Source: CAYMAX01 sp964388595
GTDB lineage: Bacteria; Bacteroidota; Bacteroidia; Bacteroidales; UBA932
Direction of reading: 5' to 3'
Assembly: GCA_964388595.1 (NCBI GenBank)
Contig: CAYMAX010000014.1
Location: 1-32,590, forward strand
DNA: 32,590 nt
Shown here: positions 16,200 through 24,317 of the stretch, one piece after another
Position numbering within the stretch: position 1 is the first letter of the stretch
How the letters are laid out: every line of letters starts with the position of its first letter
Notes under the pieces: model-generated
Database searches by the model: none
Told to the model about the DNA's origin: nothing
What the model saw: only the letters and a program-made list of their open reading frames with translations
Program-made: the position numbers and the translations under genes

Positions 16200-18905
16200 A
16201 TGTTGCGTCGCTTTATTACCTTTTTTTTATTACTTGTTGTAGTAGCACCTATCCCTCTTCAGTCGAAAGATGATTCTACAATGGATAATATCAATGTTGT
16301 GGGGTCTGACAAAAATTACCCATTTGTTTATATCAATAATCTGGGCGTTGCAGGTGGCTTTGCCGTAGAGTTACTCGACGTCATAATGTCTGACAATCAG
16401 TATAATCACAGCATCACTATCCTTGACAGATCGCAGTTACCCTCTCTCTTGGAAGAGGGAAAGTCAGATATTTTGTTGGGGAAAATTGTCACTTTGCCGG
16501 AATCTTCTGCCGACAATATCATCCCAATACTTGAACTTGACTATGCCATTATCTGCTTCGGAGATAATGACATCAGAGACATCTCCGACCTTCAGGATAA
16601 GAAAGTCGTGATTACTGCTCAAAATTATTTGGAGCAGATTATGTTTGATTATTGCAAAAATAGCGATGTCACATTATCAAAGACCATAGACGATGCTATG
16701 AAACTAATCTCCGATGGTGATTACGATGCATTGATATGTTCACATGACCAGGCTGGAGAATACCTTTCTAAAATAAAACTTACCAATCAGACTGTCAGCA
16801 AGACTATATTGCAACCACTGATATTTTCTTTCGAAGTCCTCAATAACAACAAATATCTTGTCAAAATCATCTCCAATGGTTTGGATAATATAAAGGGCAA
16901 CGGAGAATATGCCAAAGTTTATGACAAATGGTTTGTCCACCTTGACAAGGCCCATTCTCCCAAATATAATTACAATCTCTTCATCATTATTTTGTCTATT
17001 GTATTGCTGGTCTCCATAATATCAATTTTACTGCTCCATCGCAACATAAGAAGAGCATCTCTCAAATTTGACTCTATGTCAAATGATTTAGCGATAGCAA
17101 TAAAAGGTGGAGGTGTGTCTATATGGAAATACAGTGTAGAGGAAGATATATTCATGGGAGTAATCGGCGTCAATTATTTTAAAGACAGAGTATCTCTATC
17201 TCAAGTAGAGCATATTATCCATCCTGAAGAAAGGAAAAAGTTTCAAACCGATATGGCGCAACTTATCTCAGGGCAAGTGGATAATTTTGGCGCCATAACG
17301 AGGATGTTATCCAATCAGAGCAATGAATATCGTTACATAGAGACTTTTATTTCTGTTGTCAAAGAAGATAATAAGCCGGTGATGCTGATTGGTACAGGAA
17401 AAGATGTCACGAAAGAGTCTTTGGATAGAATCAACCTCAAAGAGGCAAGTCAGAAACAGAAGACTTTCTTAAACATTACCTCCACCGGACTGATTTATTT
17501 CGGCAACAATGGAAAGATTAAGGACATCAACGAAGCTGCGCTTTCGATCTTGGGTATGGAAGGGCAGGAAAATCTCTTAAGAGAAGAGGTAAATTTGTTT
17601 AGCAACCCGATTATAAAGGATAATTTTCTGCCTGAACATTTTGCGGTTCCTTTTGCAAAACTATATGAAGTAGATTTCAATGAGAGGGAACTTGCAACAA
17701 GTCTTAAATCCACCAATATAGGTACGCACAACATCTCTGTTAAGTTTTCTCCTTATATCAATTCTGCCGGTGGTGTAGATGGAGTGGTTGTGTCATTTAT
17801 GGATATCACAGAGACAATGTCGCTCAATAGAGAGCTCAAAAGAAGCAATCAGTTGATGACAGAAGTGATAGACAATCTTCCCTGTGCTCTGTTTATCAAG
17901 GACTCTAAGGATGATTTTCGTTATATTATCTCAAACCCTGTTTTCGCGTCGTGGGTGGGCAAGTCCAATGAGCAAGTCGTGGGAAAAACCGAATATGAAC
18001 TATTTGACAAGGAGCTGGCCGACAAGTTTAGGGGAGATGATGAAAGGGTGATGTCTTCAGGTAAGCCCATCACTGTCAAAGAGGATACTCTTCTATTTGG
18101 CAAAAGGGTAATATGGCGCACCACCAAGATGGTTATCAATACAGTTGCAGGAGACAAACTTTTGGTCGGCATAGCTGTTGATATCACTCAGCTTGAAAAT
18201 ATGAATGCAGACCTTATGATTGCCAAATCGAGGGCTGAGCAGTCCAATAAATTGAAATCGGCTTTCGTTGCCAATATAAGCCACGAAATTCGCACCCCTC
18301 TCAATTCCATAATTGGCTTTTCACGCTTGTTGGAGACCAGCACCGATAAAGAGGAGATAGCCGGCTATAATAAGATTATTGCCACAAGCAGTGACCAGTT
18401 GCTCCAGCTTATCAACGACGTTTTGGACATCTCCTCCATAGAATCAGGATTTATTGATTTTCATAATGTAGAGTTGGATATTCACTCATTTTTAACTGAC
18501 TTGACTCCCACATTCAAAGGGATGATAAACAGCGAACATGTCGATTTTATTCTTGACCTTCCCTCACATACTCATTCTTTGTTCTTTGACCCATCAAGAG
18601 TGACTCAGATTCTCAACAACTTTATCCTCGATGCTTCCAAAAACACCACGCGTGGTTTTATCAAACTGGGGTATCTTGAAGAAGGGAAAGGACTGAAATT
18701 TTATGTTCAAGATACCGGCACAGGCATTCCTGATGACAAAAAAGCGATTATCTTCAATCGCTTTGAGAAAGTTAATGATTTCTCACAGGGAATGGGACTC
18801 GGTCTTGCTATCTGCAAATCCATCATTGATGCAAGAAATGGGCAGATAGGATTTGAGTCCAAAGAAGGGGAAGGTTCCACGTTCTGGTTCTGGATTCCCT
18901 ATTAG
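16200..18905 (+). CDS. Sensor histidine kinase with periplasmic solute-binding domain and PAS domains (orphan)
   Basis: From the ATG at 16200 the protein has 901 residues. In order it has a signal anchor (MLRRFITFFLLLVVVAP), a periplasmic SBP_bac_3-type domain to about residue 255, and a transmembrane helix around LFIIILSIVLLVSIISILLL. Three PAS-like segments follow (about 285-410, 420-545 and 555-665). HisKA has the phospho-acceptor His695 in NISHEIRTPLNSIIGFS, and the HATPase domain has DTGTGIPDDKK and GMGLGLAICKS. It should sense a small periplasmic ligand, as EvgS-like sensors do, and phosphorylate a response regulator. No receiver domain or regulator gene is nearby, so the partner is unknown. 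An oddity is Asp811 in the N-box, where the Mg-binding Asn is expected. A TTG at 16179 was rejected as start because it lies next to the -7 box. Confidence 0.9.
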   Translation: MLRRFITFFLLLVVVAPIPLQSKDDSTMDNINVVGSDKNYPFVYINNLGVAGGFAVELLDVIMSDNQYNHSITILDRSQLPSLLEEGKSDILLGKIVTLPESSADNIIPILELDYAIICFGDNDIRDISDLQDKKVVITAQNYLEQIMFDYCKNSDVTLSKTIDDAMKLISDGDYDALICSHDQAGEYLSKIKLTNQTVSKTILQPLIFSFEVLNNNKYLVKIISNGLDNIKGNGEYAKVYDKWFVHLDKAHSPKYNYNLFIIILSIVLLVSIISILLLHRNIRRASLKFDSMSNDLAIAIKGGGVSIWKYSVEEDIFMGVIGVNYFKDRVSLSQVEHIIHPEERKKFQTDMAQLISGQVDNFGAITRMLSNQSNEYRYIETFISVVKEDNKPVMLIGTGKDVTKESLDRINLKEASQKQKTFLNITSTGLIYFGNNGKIKDINEAALSILGMEGQENLLREEVNLFSNPIIKDNFLPEHFAVPFAKLYEVDFNERELATSLKSTNIGTHNISVKFSPYINSAGGVDGVVVSFMDITETMSLNRELKRSNQLMTEVIDNLPCALFIKDSKDDFRYIISNPVFASWVGKSNEQVVGKTEYELFDKELADKFRGDDERVMSSGKPITVKEDTLLFGKRVIWRTTKMVINTVAGDKLLVGIAVDITQLENMNADLMIAKSRAEQSNKLKSAFVANISHEIRTPLNSIIGFSRLLETSTDKEEIAGYNKIIATSSDQLLQLINDVLDISSIESGFIDFHNVELDIHSFLTDLTPTFKGMINSEHVDFILDLPSHTHSLFFDPSRVTQILNNFILDASKNTTRGFIKLGYLEEGKGLKFYVQDTGTGIPDDKKAIIFNRFEKVNDFSQGMGLGLAICKSIIDARNGQIGFESKEGEGSTFWFWIPY

Positions 18906-18929
18906 ATTACTTCTTCATAGACGTCTTGA

Positions 18930-18959
18930 TTGTTTTATAATGAAAAATGATTATTTTTG
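18930..18959 (+). promoter_or_regulatory. Promoter for the EF-G2 operon
   Basis: TTG (18930-18932), 19-bp spacer, then TATTTTTG (18952-18959), matching the Bacteroides consensus. The leader to the ATG at 19003 would be about 38 nt and is very A+T-rich. It lies in the 97-bp gap after the histidine kinase, in which I see no terminator hairpin. Confidence 0.7.
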
Positions 18960-19002
18960 TCTTCCATTTTCATATAAAATAATATAATCAATTATAACCG
19001 TA

Positions 19003-21156
19003 ATGAAAACATACCAAACCGGAAACATCAGAAACGTCGTTCTTCTTGGTAGTTCCAAATCGGGAAAGACGACCTTAGCCGAGACTATGATGTTTGAGGG
19101 TAAAGTCATCGACCGCAGGGGCACCGTAGAAGCTAAAAACACTATTAGTGACAACACGGAAGTCGAACAAATCTATCAGCGTTCTATCTACTCCACACCT
19201 CTCTATGCAGAGTTTATGGACAACAAACTGAATATATTGGATACCCCCGGCTCTGATGATTTTATAGGTGGCGTTATCTCTTCTTTCAAGGTGGCAGATT
19301 CAGGCGTGATGATAGTAAATGCTCAGCAGGGAGTGGAAGTCGGGACAGAAATTTTTGCCAGATATGCAGAGCAGCACAATAAACCCATCATCATAGGAAT
19401 CAATCAACTCGATGCAGATAAGGCCAATTGGGAGGCTACAGTCGAGTCTATCAAACAGGCATTTGGTTCCAAAGTCGTTCTTATTCAATATCCTATCAGC
19501 ACAGGTGCCACATTTGATTCATTCATAGACGTCTTGAAGATGAAAATGTATAAATTCAAGGACGAAAACGGCACCCGTGAAGAATTAGATATCCCCGACC
19601 AATATAAATCTGAAGCAGAGAAACTTCAATCTCTTCTTATGGAGACAGCAGCAGAGACTGATGAGAAACTTATGGAGAAATTTTTTGATGCAGGCACTCT
19701 GTCTCATGAAGAGATGGTAAACGGCCTCAATATTGGATTTCTCAGTGGCAGCATTATGCCCGCTTTCTGTCTTTCTGCCAAAAAGGACATCGGAGTAAAA
19801 AGACTGATGGAGTTTATCATCGACGTATGCCAATCTCCCTCAGCAGATAAAGAGGAGACTAAAGATGGCGAGAAAATCCCATGTGATGTCAATGGACCCA
19901 CATCCATCTTTATCTATAAAAATATCCTCGAACAACATCTTGGCGATGTTGCCTATTTCAAGGTAATGTCAGGAAAGTTGACTGAAGGACAGGATCTTGT
20001 TAATTCAGAGACCGGAGATAAAGAGAGAATCTCAGCTATTTACGCAGTAGCAGGCCGTAAGCGTGAAAAGGTATCAGAAATGTGTGCCGGTGATATAGGA
20101 TGTACTGTTAAATTGAAATCAGTCAAGACCAATCAAACTCTGTGTCTCCCATCCAAAGACATAGTATTCAAGCCTATCGTTTTCCCTCAAGCCAAATTCC
20201 GCACAGCCATCAAAGCCAAAGATGAGAAGGAAGAAGAAAAGCTCGGAGAGGTACTAAATCGTGCTTCTGCAGAAGATCCCACTATTATCGTACAGTATGC
20301 CAAAGAATTGAAACAGACTATCCTCAGCGGTCAGGGAGAGCACCACATCAATATTCTCAAATGGCAGCTCAGCAATATATATAAGATAGAAGTTGAACTC
20401 TTCGCACCTCGTATTTCATACAGAGAGACCATCACCAAAGTTGCAGCAGCCAACTATCGTCACAAAAAACAATCAGGTGGTGCCGGACAGTTCGGTGAAG
20501 TACATCTTTTGGTAGAGCCATACATAGAAGGAGCTCCTCAGAACAACCGCTTCAAAATCGATGGTAAAGAGCAAGTGCTCAACATCAAAGGTAAAGATGA
20601 ATATGATATGGATTGGGGTGGTAAGCTCAACTATTACAACTGTATAGTAGGTGGTGCCATTGATGCACGTTTTATGCCTGCCATATTGAAAGGTATTATG
20701 GAGAAGATGGAAGAAGGTCCTCTTACAGGTTCATACGCTCGAGACATCAATGTATATATCTATGATGGTAAGATGCACCCGGTAGATTCCAACGAAATCT
20801 CTTTCAAACTTGCAGCTCGTAATGCCTTTAAGGAAGCATTCCGTAATGCAGGGCCGAAGATTATGGAGCCTATCTACAACATAGAAGTGCTTGTACCCAG
20901 TGATTATATGGGAGATGTGATGTCTGACCTTCAAAATCGTCGCGCCCTTATCGAAGGAATGGATAGCGTCAAAGGCTTCCAGGTACTCAAGGCGAGAGTT
21001 CCACTTGCAGAGCTTTATAAATATTCCACTACCCTTAGTTCTCTCACTTCCGGACGTGCTACATTCACTATGGAATTTGCAGATTATACTCAAGTTCCTG
21101 CCGATGTTCAGGATAAACTTCTGAAAGCATACCAGGAAGAAGAAAACGAAGAATAA
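19003..21156 (+). CDS. EF-G paralog (EF-G2) lacking canonical GTPase residues
   Basis: This 717-residue protein has all EF-G domains: G domain (1-280), domain II, domain III, domain IV with the tip loop around GKMHPVDSNEISFKLAA, and domain V. It should act on the ribosome in translocation. The G domain departs from EF-G at key points. The P-loop is GSSKSGKT (16-23) rather than the AHIDAGKT type. Switch I has RSIY (60-63) where RGIT is expected. Switch II is DTPGSDDF with Ser84 replacing the catalytic His. The base-reading motif is NQLD (134-137) instead of NKxD. This pattern fits the Bacteroides EF-G2 that I recall being reported as a translocase without GTPase activity, needed for gut colonisation. 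It heads an operon with a secreted hydrolase (12-bp gap) and a BASS transporter. Confidence 0.92.
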   Translation: MKTYQTGNIRNVVLLGSSKSGKTTLAETMMFEGKVIDRRGTVEAKNTISDNTEVEQIYQRSIYSTPLYAEFMDNKLNILDTPGSDDFIGGVISSFKVADSGVMIVNAQQGVEVGTEIFARYAEQHNKPIIIGINQLDADKANWEATVESIKQAFGSKVVLIQYPISTGATFDSFIDVLKMKMYKFKDENGTREELDIPDQYKSEAEKLQSLLMETAAETDEKLMEKFFDAGTLSHEEMVNGLNIGFLSGSIMPAFCLSAKKDIGVKRLMEFIIDVCQSPSADKEETKDGEKIPCDVNGPTSIFIYKNILEQHLGDVAYFKVMSGKLTEGQDLVNSETGDKERISAIYAVAGRKREKVSEMCAGDIGCTVKLKSVKTNQTLCLPSKDIVFKPIVFPQAKFRTAIKAKDEKEEEKLGEVLNRASAEDPTIIVQYAKELKQTILSGQGEHHINILKWQLSNIYKIEVELFAPRISYRETITKVAAANYRHKKQSGGAGQFGEVHLLVEPYIEGAPQNNRFKIDGKEQVLNIKGKDEYDMDWGGKLNYYNCIVGGAIDARFMPAILKGIMEKMEEGPLTGSYARDINVYIYDGKMHPVDSNEISFKLAARNAFKEAFRNAGPKIMEPIYNIEVLVPSDYMGDVMSDLQNRRALIEGMDSVKGFQVLKARVPLAELYKYSTTLSSLTSGRATFTMEFADYTQVPADVQDKLLKAYQEEENEE

Positions 21157-21168
21157 CATATCTCTACC

Positions 21169-22071
21169 ATGAGAAGAATATCGGTAATAATAGTACTGCT
21201 TTTATTATTGGTAAGTGCCGGGTCCTATGCTCAGCGCACTGTGGGATTGTATAGTATTTATGATTGCAGGACATCTTCCAATGACTATTCTCTTCACTAT
21301 CTCACTCTGAAGACATTTCCCAATGGCCGATTTGAGTGTAATGAATTGACCACTTTTGAAGATCTTCTTAAAACCATAGATACAGGGAGAGATCTGGTAG
21401 TGATGGTTCATGGTTATGGTGTGAATCTGAAAAAGTTTTCCAAGCGAATCGAGCACTTTTCATATATGTATGATGTCGATCTTCTCACTTTCTTCTGGCC
21501 ATCAATGTTGAAAATAAAGCCAGGGTCACCCTCTCGCAATTTCAACTACACCAAGGAGAGCATAGAAGATATGCAGCCATATTTCGACGACTTCGTAAAA
21601 GCACTCTCTGCTTATTGTCGTAAGACAGGCAAAAAATGCTCTATGATATACCTCAGCCTGGGCAATACTTTTGCTATGAATATGGGCAGAGAGATAGGCA
21701 CCATCAAGGGTGCACCCGATCTTTCTTTTGTATCCAACCTGCTTCTCAATGAATCTTGTGTTCCGCTTCGTAATCATGAGAAATGGGTTGAACCGCTTGC
21801 CAAATCCATTCACAACAAATTATATATCGTTACCAATGCCAATGACCAACTTCTTGAACTTGACGAGTCCCTCTATTCTTCGGGACGAAATCTCGGGAGA
21901 GGTCCACAGGAAGGAGATGCTATAGCTCCCAGCGCTATCTATCAAGACAATACCGATTTATTGGAAAATGTGATAGATCCGTTCTTCTCTCATATGTACT
22001 ATCTCGGACCATTTAGGGCTAAGACTATTCCGATATATAATTTTTATAAGGATGCATTTCACGGGTTATAA
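21169..22071 (+). CDS. Secreted alpha/beta-hydrolase, DUF900-like
   Basis: This 300-residue protein has a signal peptide (to about AQ at 21-22), so it is exported. Its fold marks are the oxyanion-side HGYG (81-84), a strand-turn LLTFFWPS as in DUF900 proteins, and a nucleophile elbow SMIYLSLGN. There Ser163 is kept, but the usual G-x-S-x-G is reduced to Y-L-S-L-G. An Asp in NANDQLLELDES and a His in FFSHMYYLG are plausible acid and base. It could be an esterase, lipase or amidase; the substrate is unknown. It lies 12 bp after EF-G2 and overlaps the next gene (a BASS transporter) by 20 bp, suggesting coupled expression with it. Confidence 0.75.
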   Translation: MRRISVIIVLLLLLVSAGSYAQRTVGLYSIYDCRTSSNDYSLHYLTLKTFPNGRFECNELTTFEDLLKTIDTGRDLVVMVHGYGVNLKKFSKRIEHFSYMYDVDLLTFFWPSMLKIKPGSPSRNFNYTKESIEDMQPYFDDFVKALSAYCRKTGKKCSMIYLSLGNTFAMNMGREIGTIKGAPDLSFVSNLLLNESCVPLRNHEKWVEPLAKSIHNKLYIVTNANDQLLELDESLYSSGRNLGRGPQEGDAIAPSAIYQDNTDLLENVIDPFFSHMYYLGPFRAKTIPIYNFYKDAFHGL

Positions 22072-23011
22072 ACATCACATTCGTTCTCAGCAGCTACGGC
22101 CATTTGTTCTTCCATTCGCCATAGTGTTGGGCATCCTGTTCCACGGATTCTTCGGTAAGCTGGCTCCATATTCTCCATTTATCATTTTTCTGATTCTGTT
22201 TCTCACTCTATGTGATATGGATTTCAAACAAATCCGTATCACGGGGCTCCATCTTTGGATTATGGGTTTTCAATTTGTGGTGGGGATAATTTTCTACTTT
22301 GCCCTGGTTCGTTACAACAGTATTCTGGCACAAGGGGCACTTATGGGGATGTTCGCTCCGGTGGCTGTCTCTGCCACAGTAGTGGCGGTGGTACTCGGAG
22401 CCAATATGGCCACCATGGTCACTTATACTATTCTGTACAATGTCGTCATATCCATCGTAGCCCCCATCACATTCTCACTTATAAGATTTTCAGAAGTACT
22501 TCCGTTTTGGGTCTCATGCTGGGCGATTTTGAAAAAGGTAGCACCCCTGATAGTTCTTCCCATCGTTCTTGCGTTGATTTCACAAAAGATGTTCCCCAAA
22601 ATCAATAAACATATAGTAAAGCACAAGATGGTACCATTCTACTTATGGGCTTGTGCGCTTACCATAGTGATAGGGCAGACACTTGACTATATCATAGTCC
22701 GCAAAGAAGAGGGTAGTATTATCTTTATGATGGCATTCATATCGCTCGTAGAGTGTTTCCTGGAGTTTGGCTTCGGCAGATGGATAGGGAGAAAATATGG
22801 AGATGTGATAGCAGGAGGACAGGCACTCGGGCAGAAAAACGGAGTTATTTCAGTGTGGATGTGTCAAACATTTCTCGACCCCCTCTCTTCAGTCGTTCCC
22901 GCCACTTATGTCATTTGGCAAAATTGCTGGAACAGTTGGCAAATGTGGCGTCTTAATAAGAAGAAAGATAAAACCCCTGTGTCAGAAGACGATACTCAGA
23001 AGAATTCATAA
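22052..23011 (+). CDS. BASS-family (bile acid:sodium symporter-like) transporter
   Basis: This 319-residue inner-membrane protein has about nine hydrophobic segments. It shows the family's repeat signatures, such as FLTLCDMDFKQIRITG, MGMFAPVAVSATVVAVVLGAN and GGQALGQKNGVISVWM. The BASS family imports organic anions (bile acids, pantoate, pyruvate-like acids) with Na+; which one here cannot be told. The start at 22052 lies inside the upstream hydrolase gene, the only Met before the first membrane segment. The C-terminal cytoplasmic tail after WQNCWNSWQMWRLNKKK is polar, and its last 59 bp are also coding on the other strand for the C-terminus of the TrmN6-like protein. Confidence 0.82.
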   Translation: MHFTGYKHHIRSQQLRPFVLPFAIVLGILFHGFFGKLAPYSPFIIFLILFLTLCDMDFKQIRITGLHLWIMGFQFVVGIIFYFALVRYNSILAQGALMGMFAPVAVSATVVAVVLGANMATMVTYTILYNVVISIVAPITFSLIRFSEVLPFWVSCWAILKKVAPLIVLPIVLALISQKMFPKINKHIVKHKMVPFYLWACALTIVIGQTLDYIIVRKEEGSIIFMMAFISLVECFLEFGFGRWIGRKYGDVIAGGQALGQKNGVISVWMCQTFLDPLSSVVPATYVIWQNCWNSWQMWRLNKKKDKTPVSEDDTQKNS

Positions 23012-23663
23012 TCAGTTCGGATTCTTCCCTCTCGCAGATATAATCGGCTATCTCTATGAGACAACGCTTTGGTGGTTTACCATCGGATGTGCGAAATCTG
23101 CATAATCTTGCCAGATGAAGTGATGGATGTGTGAGAGCATCGAGGATAAAAGTCTTTGCTTCTGAAGAGGGCAAGATGACAGCCAGTCTTCCGCAGTCGG
23201 GCTTCAACAGAGACAATGCAGCCTTGATAATCTCTTTATGAGACAGAGTCTCTGTGTGTCGAGCTGTAGATTTTCTAACAGATGGATTCTTTAAAGTATT
23301 GTCGTAAAAAGGGGGATTTGAAAAAATAAGATTAAATCCCGGAGGTTCGTTTATAGAAGAACACTTCTTGAGATAATCCTGAAGGGAGATATTTTCTACC
23401 TTAAGACGATTTTTCCAGATGCTGTTTTCAAAATTGAAATGTGCTTCGTTGGCAGATGGGGTATCGATTTCCAACGCAGTAATCTCTGCACTTAAGGAGC
23501 GTTGGGCAGCAATCAGAGAGATTACCCCTGTTCCGGTCCCTATGTCAAGCATCCTTCCACTATCAGGTACCTTCATCCAGGTACCCAAAAGGACAGCATC
23601 GGTGCCAACTTTCATAGAAGAGTCAGATTGCCTGACTCTGAATTGTTGAAAATCGAAAAACAT
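22953..23663 (-). CDS. tRNA1(Val) (adenine37-N6)-methyltransferase-like (YfiC/TrmN6)
   Basis: This 236-residue SAM-dependent methyltransferase is predicted to form N6-methyladenosine at position 37 of tRNA-Val by analogy with E. coli YfiC. It shows QFRVRQSDSSMKVGTDAVLLG, the SAM-binding LDIGTGTGVISLIAAQR, an acidic ALEIDTPSANEA and the catalytic NPPF in FSNPPFYDN. The C-terminal YRLLTQGFYLSSY matches the family's usual ending, so the 59-bp overlap with the convergent transporter gene is real on this side. It is the last gene of the minus-strand run, 3 bp after the LolD-like gene. Confidence 0.9.
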   Translation of the reverse strand: MFFDFQQFRVRQSDSSMKVGTDAVLLGTWMKVPDSGRMLDIGTGTGVISLIAAQRSLSAEITALEIDTPSANEAHFNFENSIWKNRLKVENISLQDYLKKCSSINEPPGFNLIFSNPPFYDNTLKNPSVRKSTARHTETLSHKEIIKAALSLLKPDCGRLAVILPSSEAKTFILDALTHPSLHLARLCRFRTSDGKPPKRCLIEIADYICEREESELIMNSSEYRLLTQGFYLSSY

Positions 23664-23666
23664 ATT

Positions 23667-24317
23667 TCAGACAAAGAGACCGTCTCTCATCTCAAGCATT
23701 CTGTCAGACATAGCAGCAAGATCCTTGTCGTGAGTGACTATAATCACAGTCTGTCCATATTTGTCCCGAAGGTCGAAGAAAAGCTGATGGATGTCCTTCT
23801 TGGTATTGCTGTCGAGGTTGCCTGAAGGTTCGTCCGCAAGGATAACAGAAGGGTTGTTGATAATAGCTCTGGCAATGGCCACTCTTTGCTGTTCACCACC
23901 TGAAAGTTCTGAGGGTTTATGTTCTGTTCTTTCACCCAATCCGAGATCTGAAAGGATGTCGAAAGCTCTTCTACGAGTATCATGAACAGACTTTTTGGCA
24001 ATCAGTGAGGGAAGCATGACATTCTCAATGGCAGTAAATTCGGGAAGAAGATGATGAAACTGAAACACGAAACCAATCTTAAGATTACGAAACTCTGAAA
24101 GAGAGTTCGGATGGAGAGCAAAGATGTCAACATTATCTATGATGACTTTGCCGGAATCGGGGTTGGAAAGAGAACCGAGAATCTGAAGCAAGGTGGACTT
24201 GCCTGCACCGCTCGCTCCCACTATGGCCACAACTTCTCCTTTAGAGGCATCGAAATCAATCCCTTTCAAGACCTTTAATGGTCCGAAAGATTTTTCTATA
24301 TGGGTGGCTTTAATCAT
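23667..24317 (-). CDS. LolD-like ABC transporter ATP-binding protein
   Basis: This 216-residue ABC ATPase of the LolD/MacB/FtsE clade has Walker A GASGAGKST (34-42), a Q-loop in GFVFQFHHLLPEFTAIENV, signature LSGGEQQRVAIARA, and Walker B with VILADEPSGNLDS. The SGNLD after Walker B and the short single-domain form are typical of LolD, which powers release of lipoproteins from the inner membrane. No permease gene is adjacent, so the partner LolC/E-type proteins must be elsewhere. It directly abuts the Spy-like gene upstream (0 bp) and is followed after 3 bp by the methyltransferase gene. Its place behind an envelope-stress cassette suggests envelope-linked expression. Confidence 0.88.
   Translation of the reverse strand: MIKATHIEKSFGPLKVLKGIDFDASKGEVVAIVGASGAGKSTLLQILGSLSNPDSGKVIIDNVDIFALHPNSLSEFRNLKIGFVFQFHHLLPEFTAIENVMLPSLIAKKSVHDTRRRAFDILSDLGLGERTEHKPSELSGGEQQRVAIARAIINNPSVILADEPSGNLDSNTKKDIHQLFFDLRDKYGQTVIIVTHDKDLAAMSDRMLEMRDGLFV

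Noticed and set aside
18983..18996. Inverted repeat TATAAT-CA-ATTATA in the EF-G2 leader
   Set aside because: All A-T arms in an A+T-rich stretch and only a 2-base loop; too weak to call an operator or RNA structure.
20731..21159. 142-codon open frame antisense to the EF-G2 gene
   Set aside because: Shadow frame inside conserved domains IV-V with no recognisable features.
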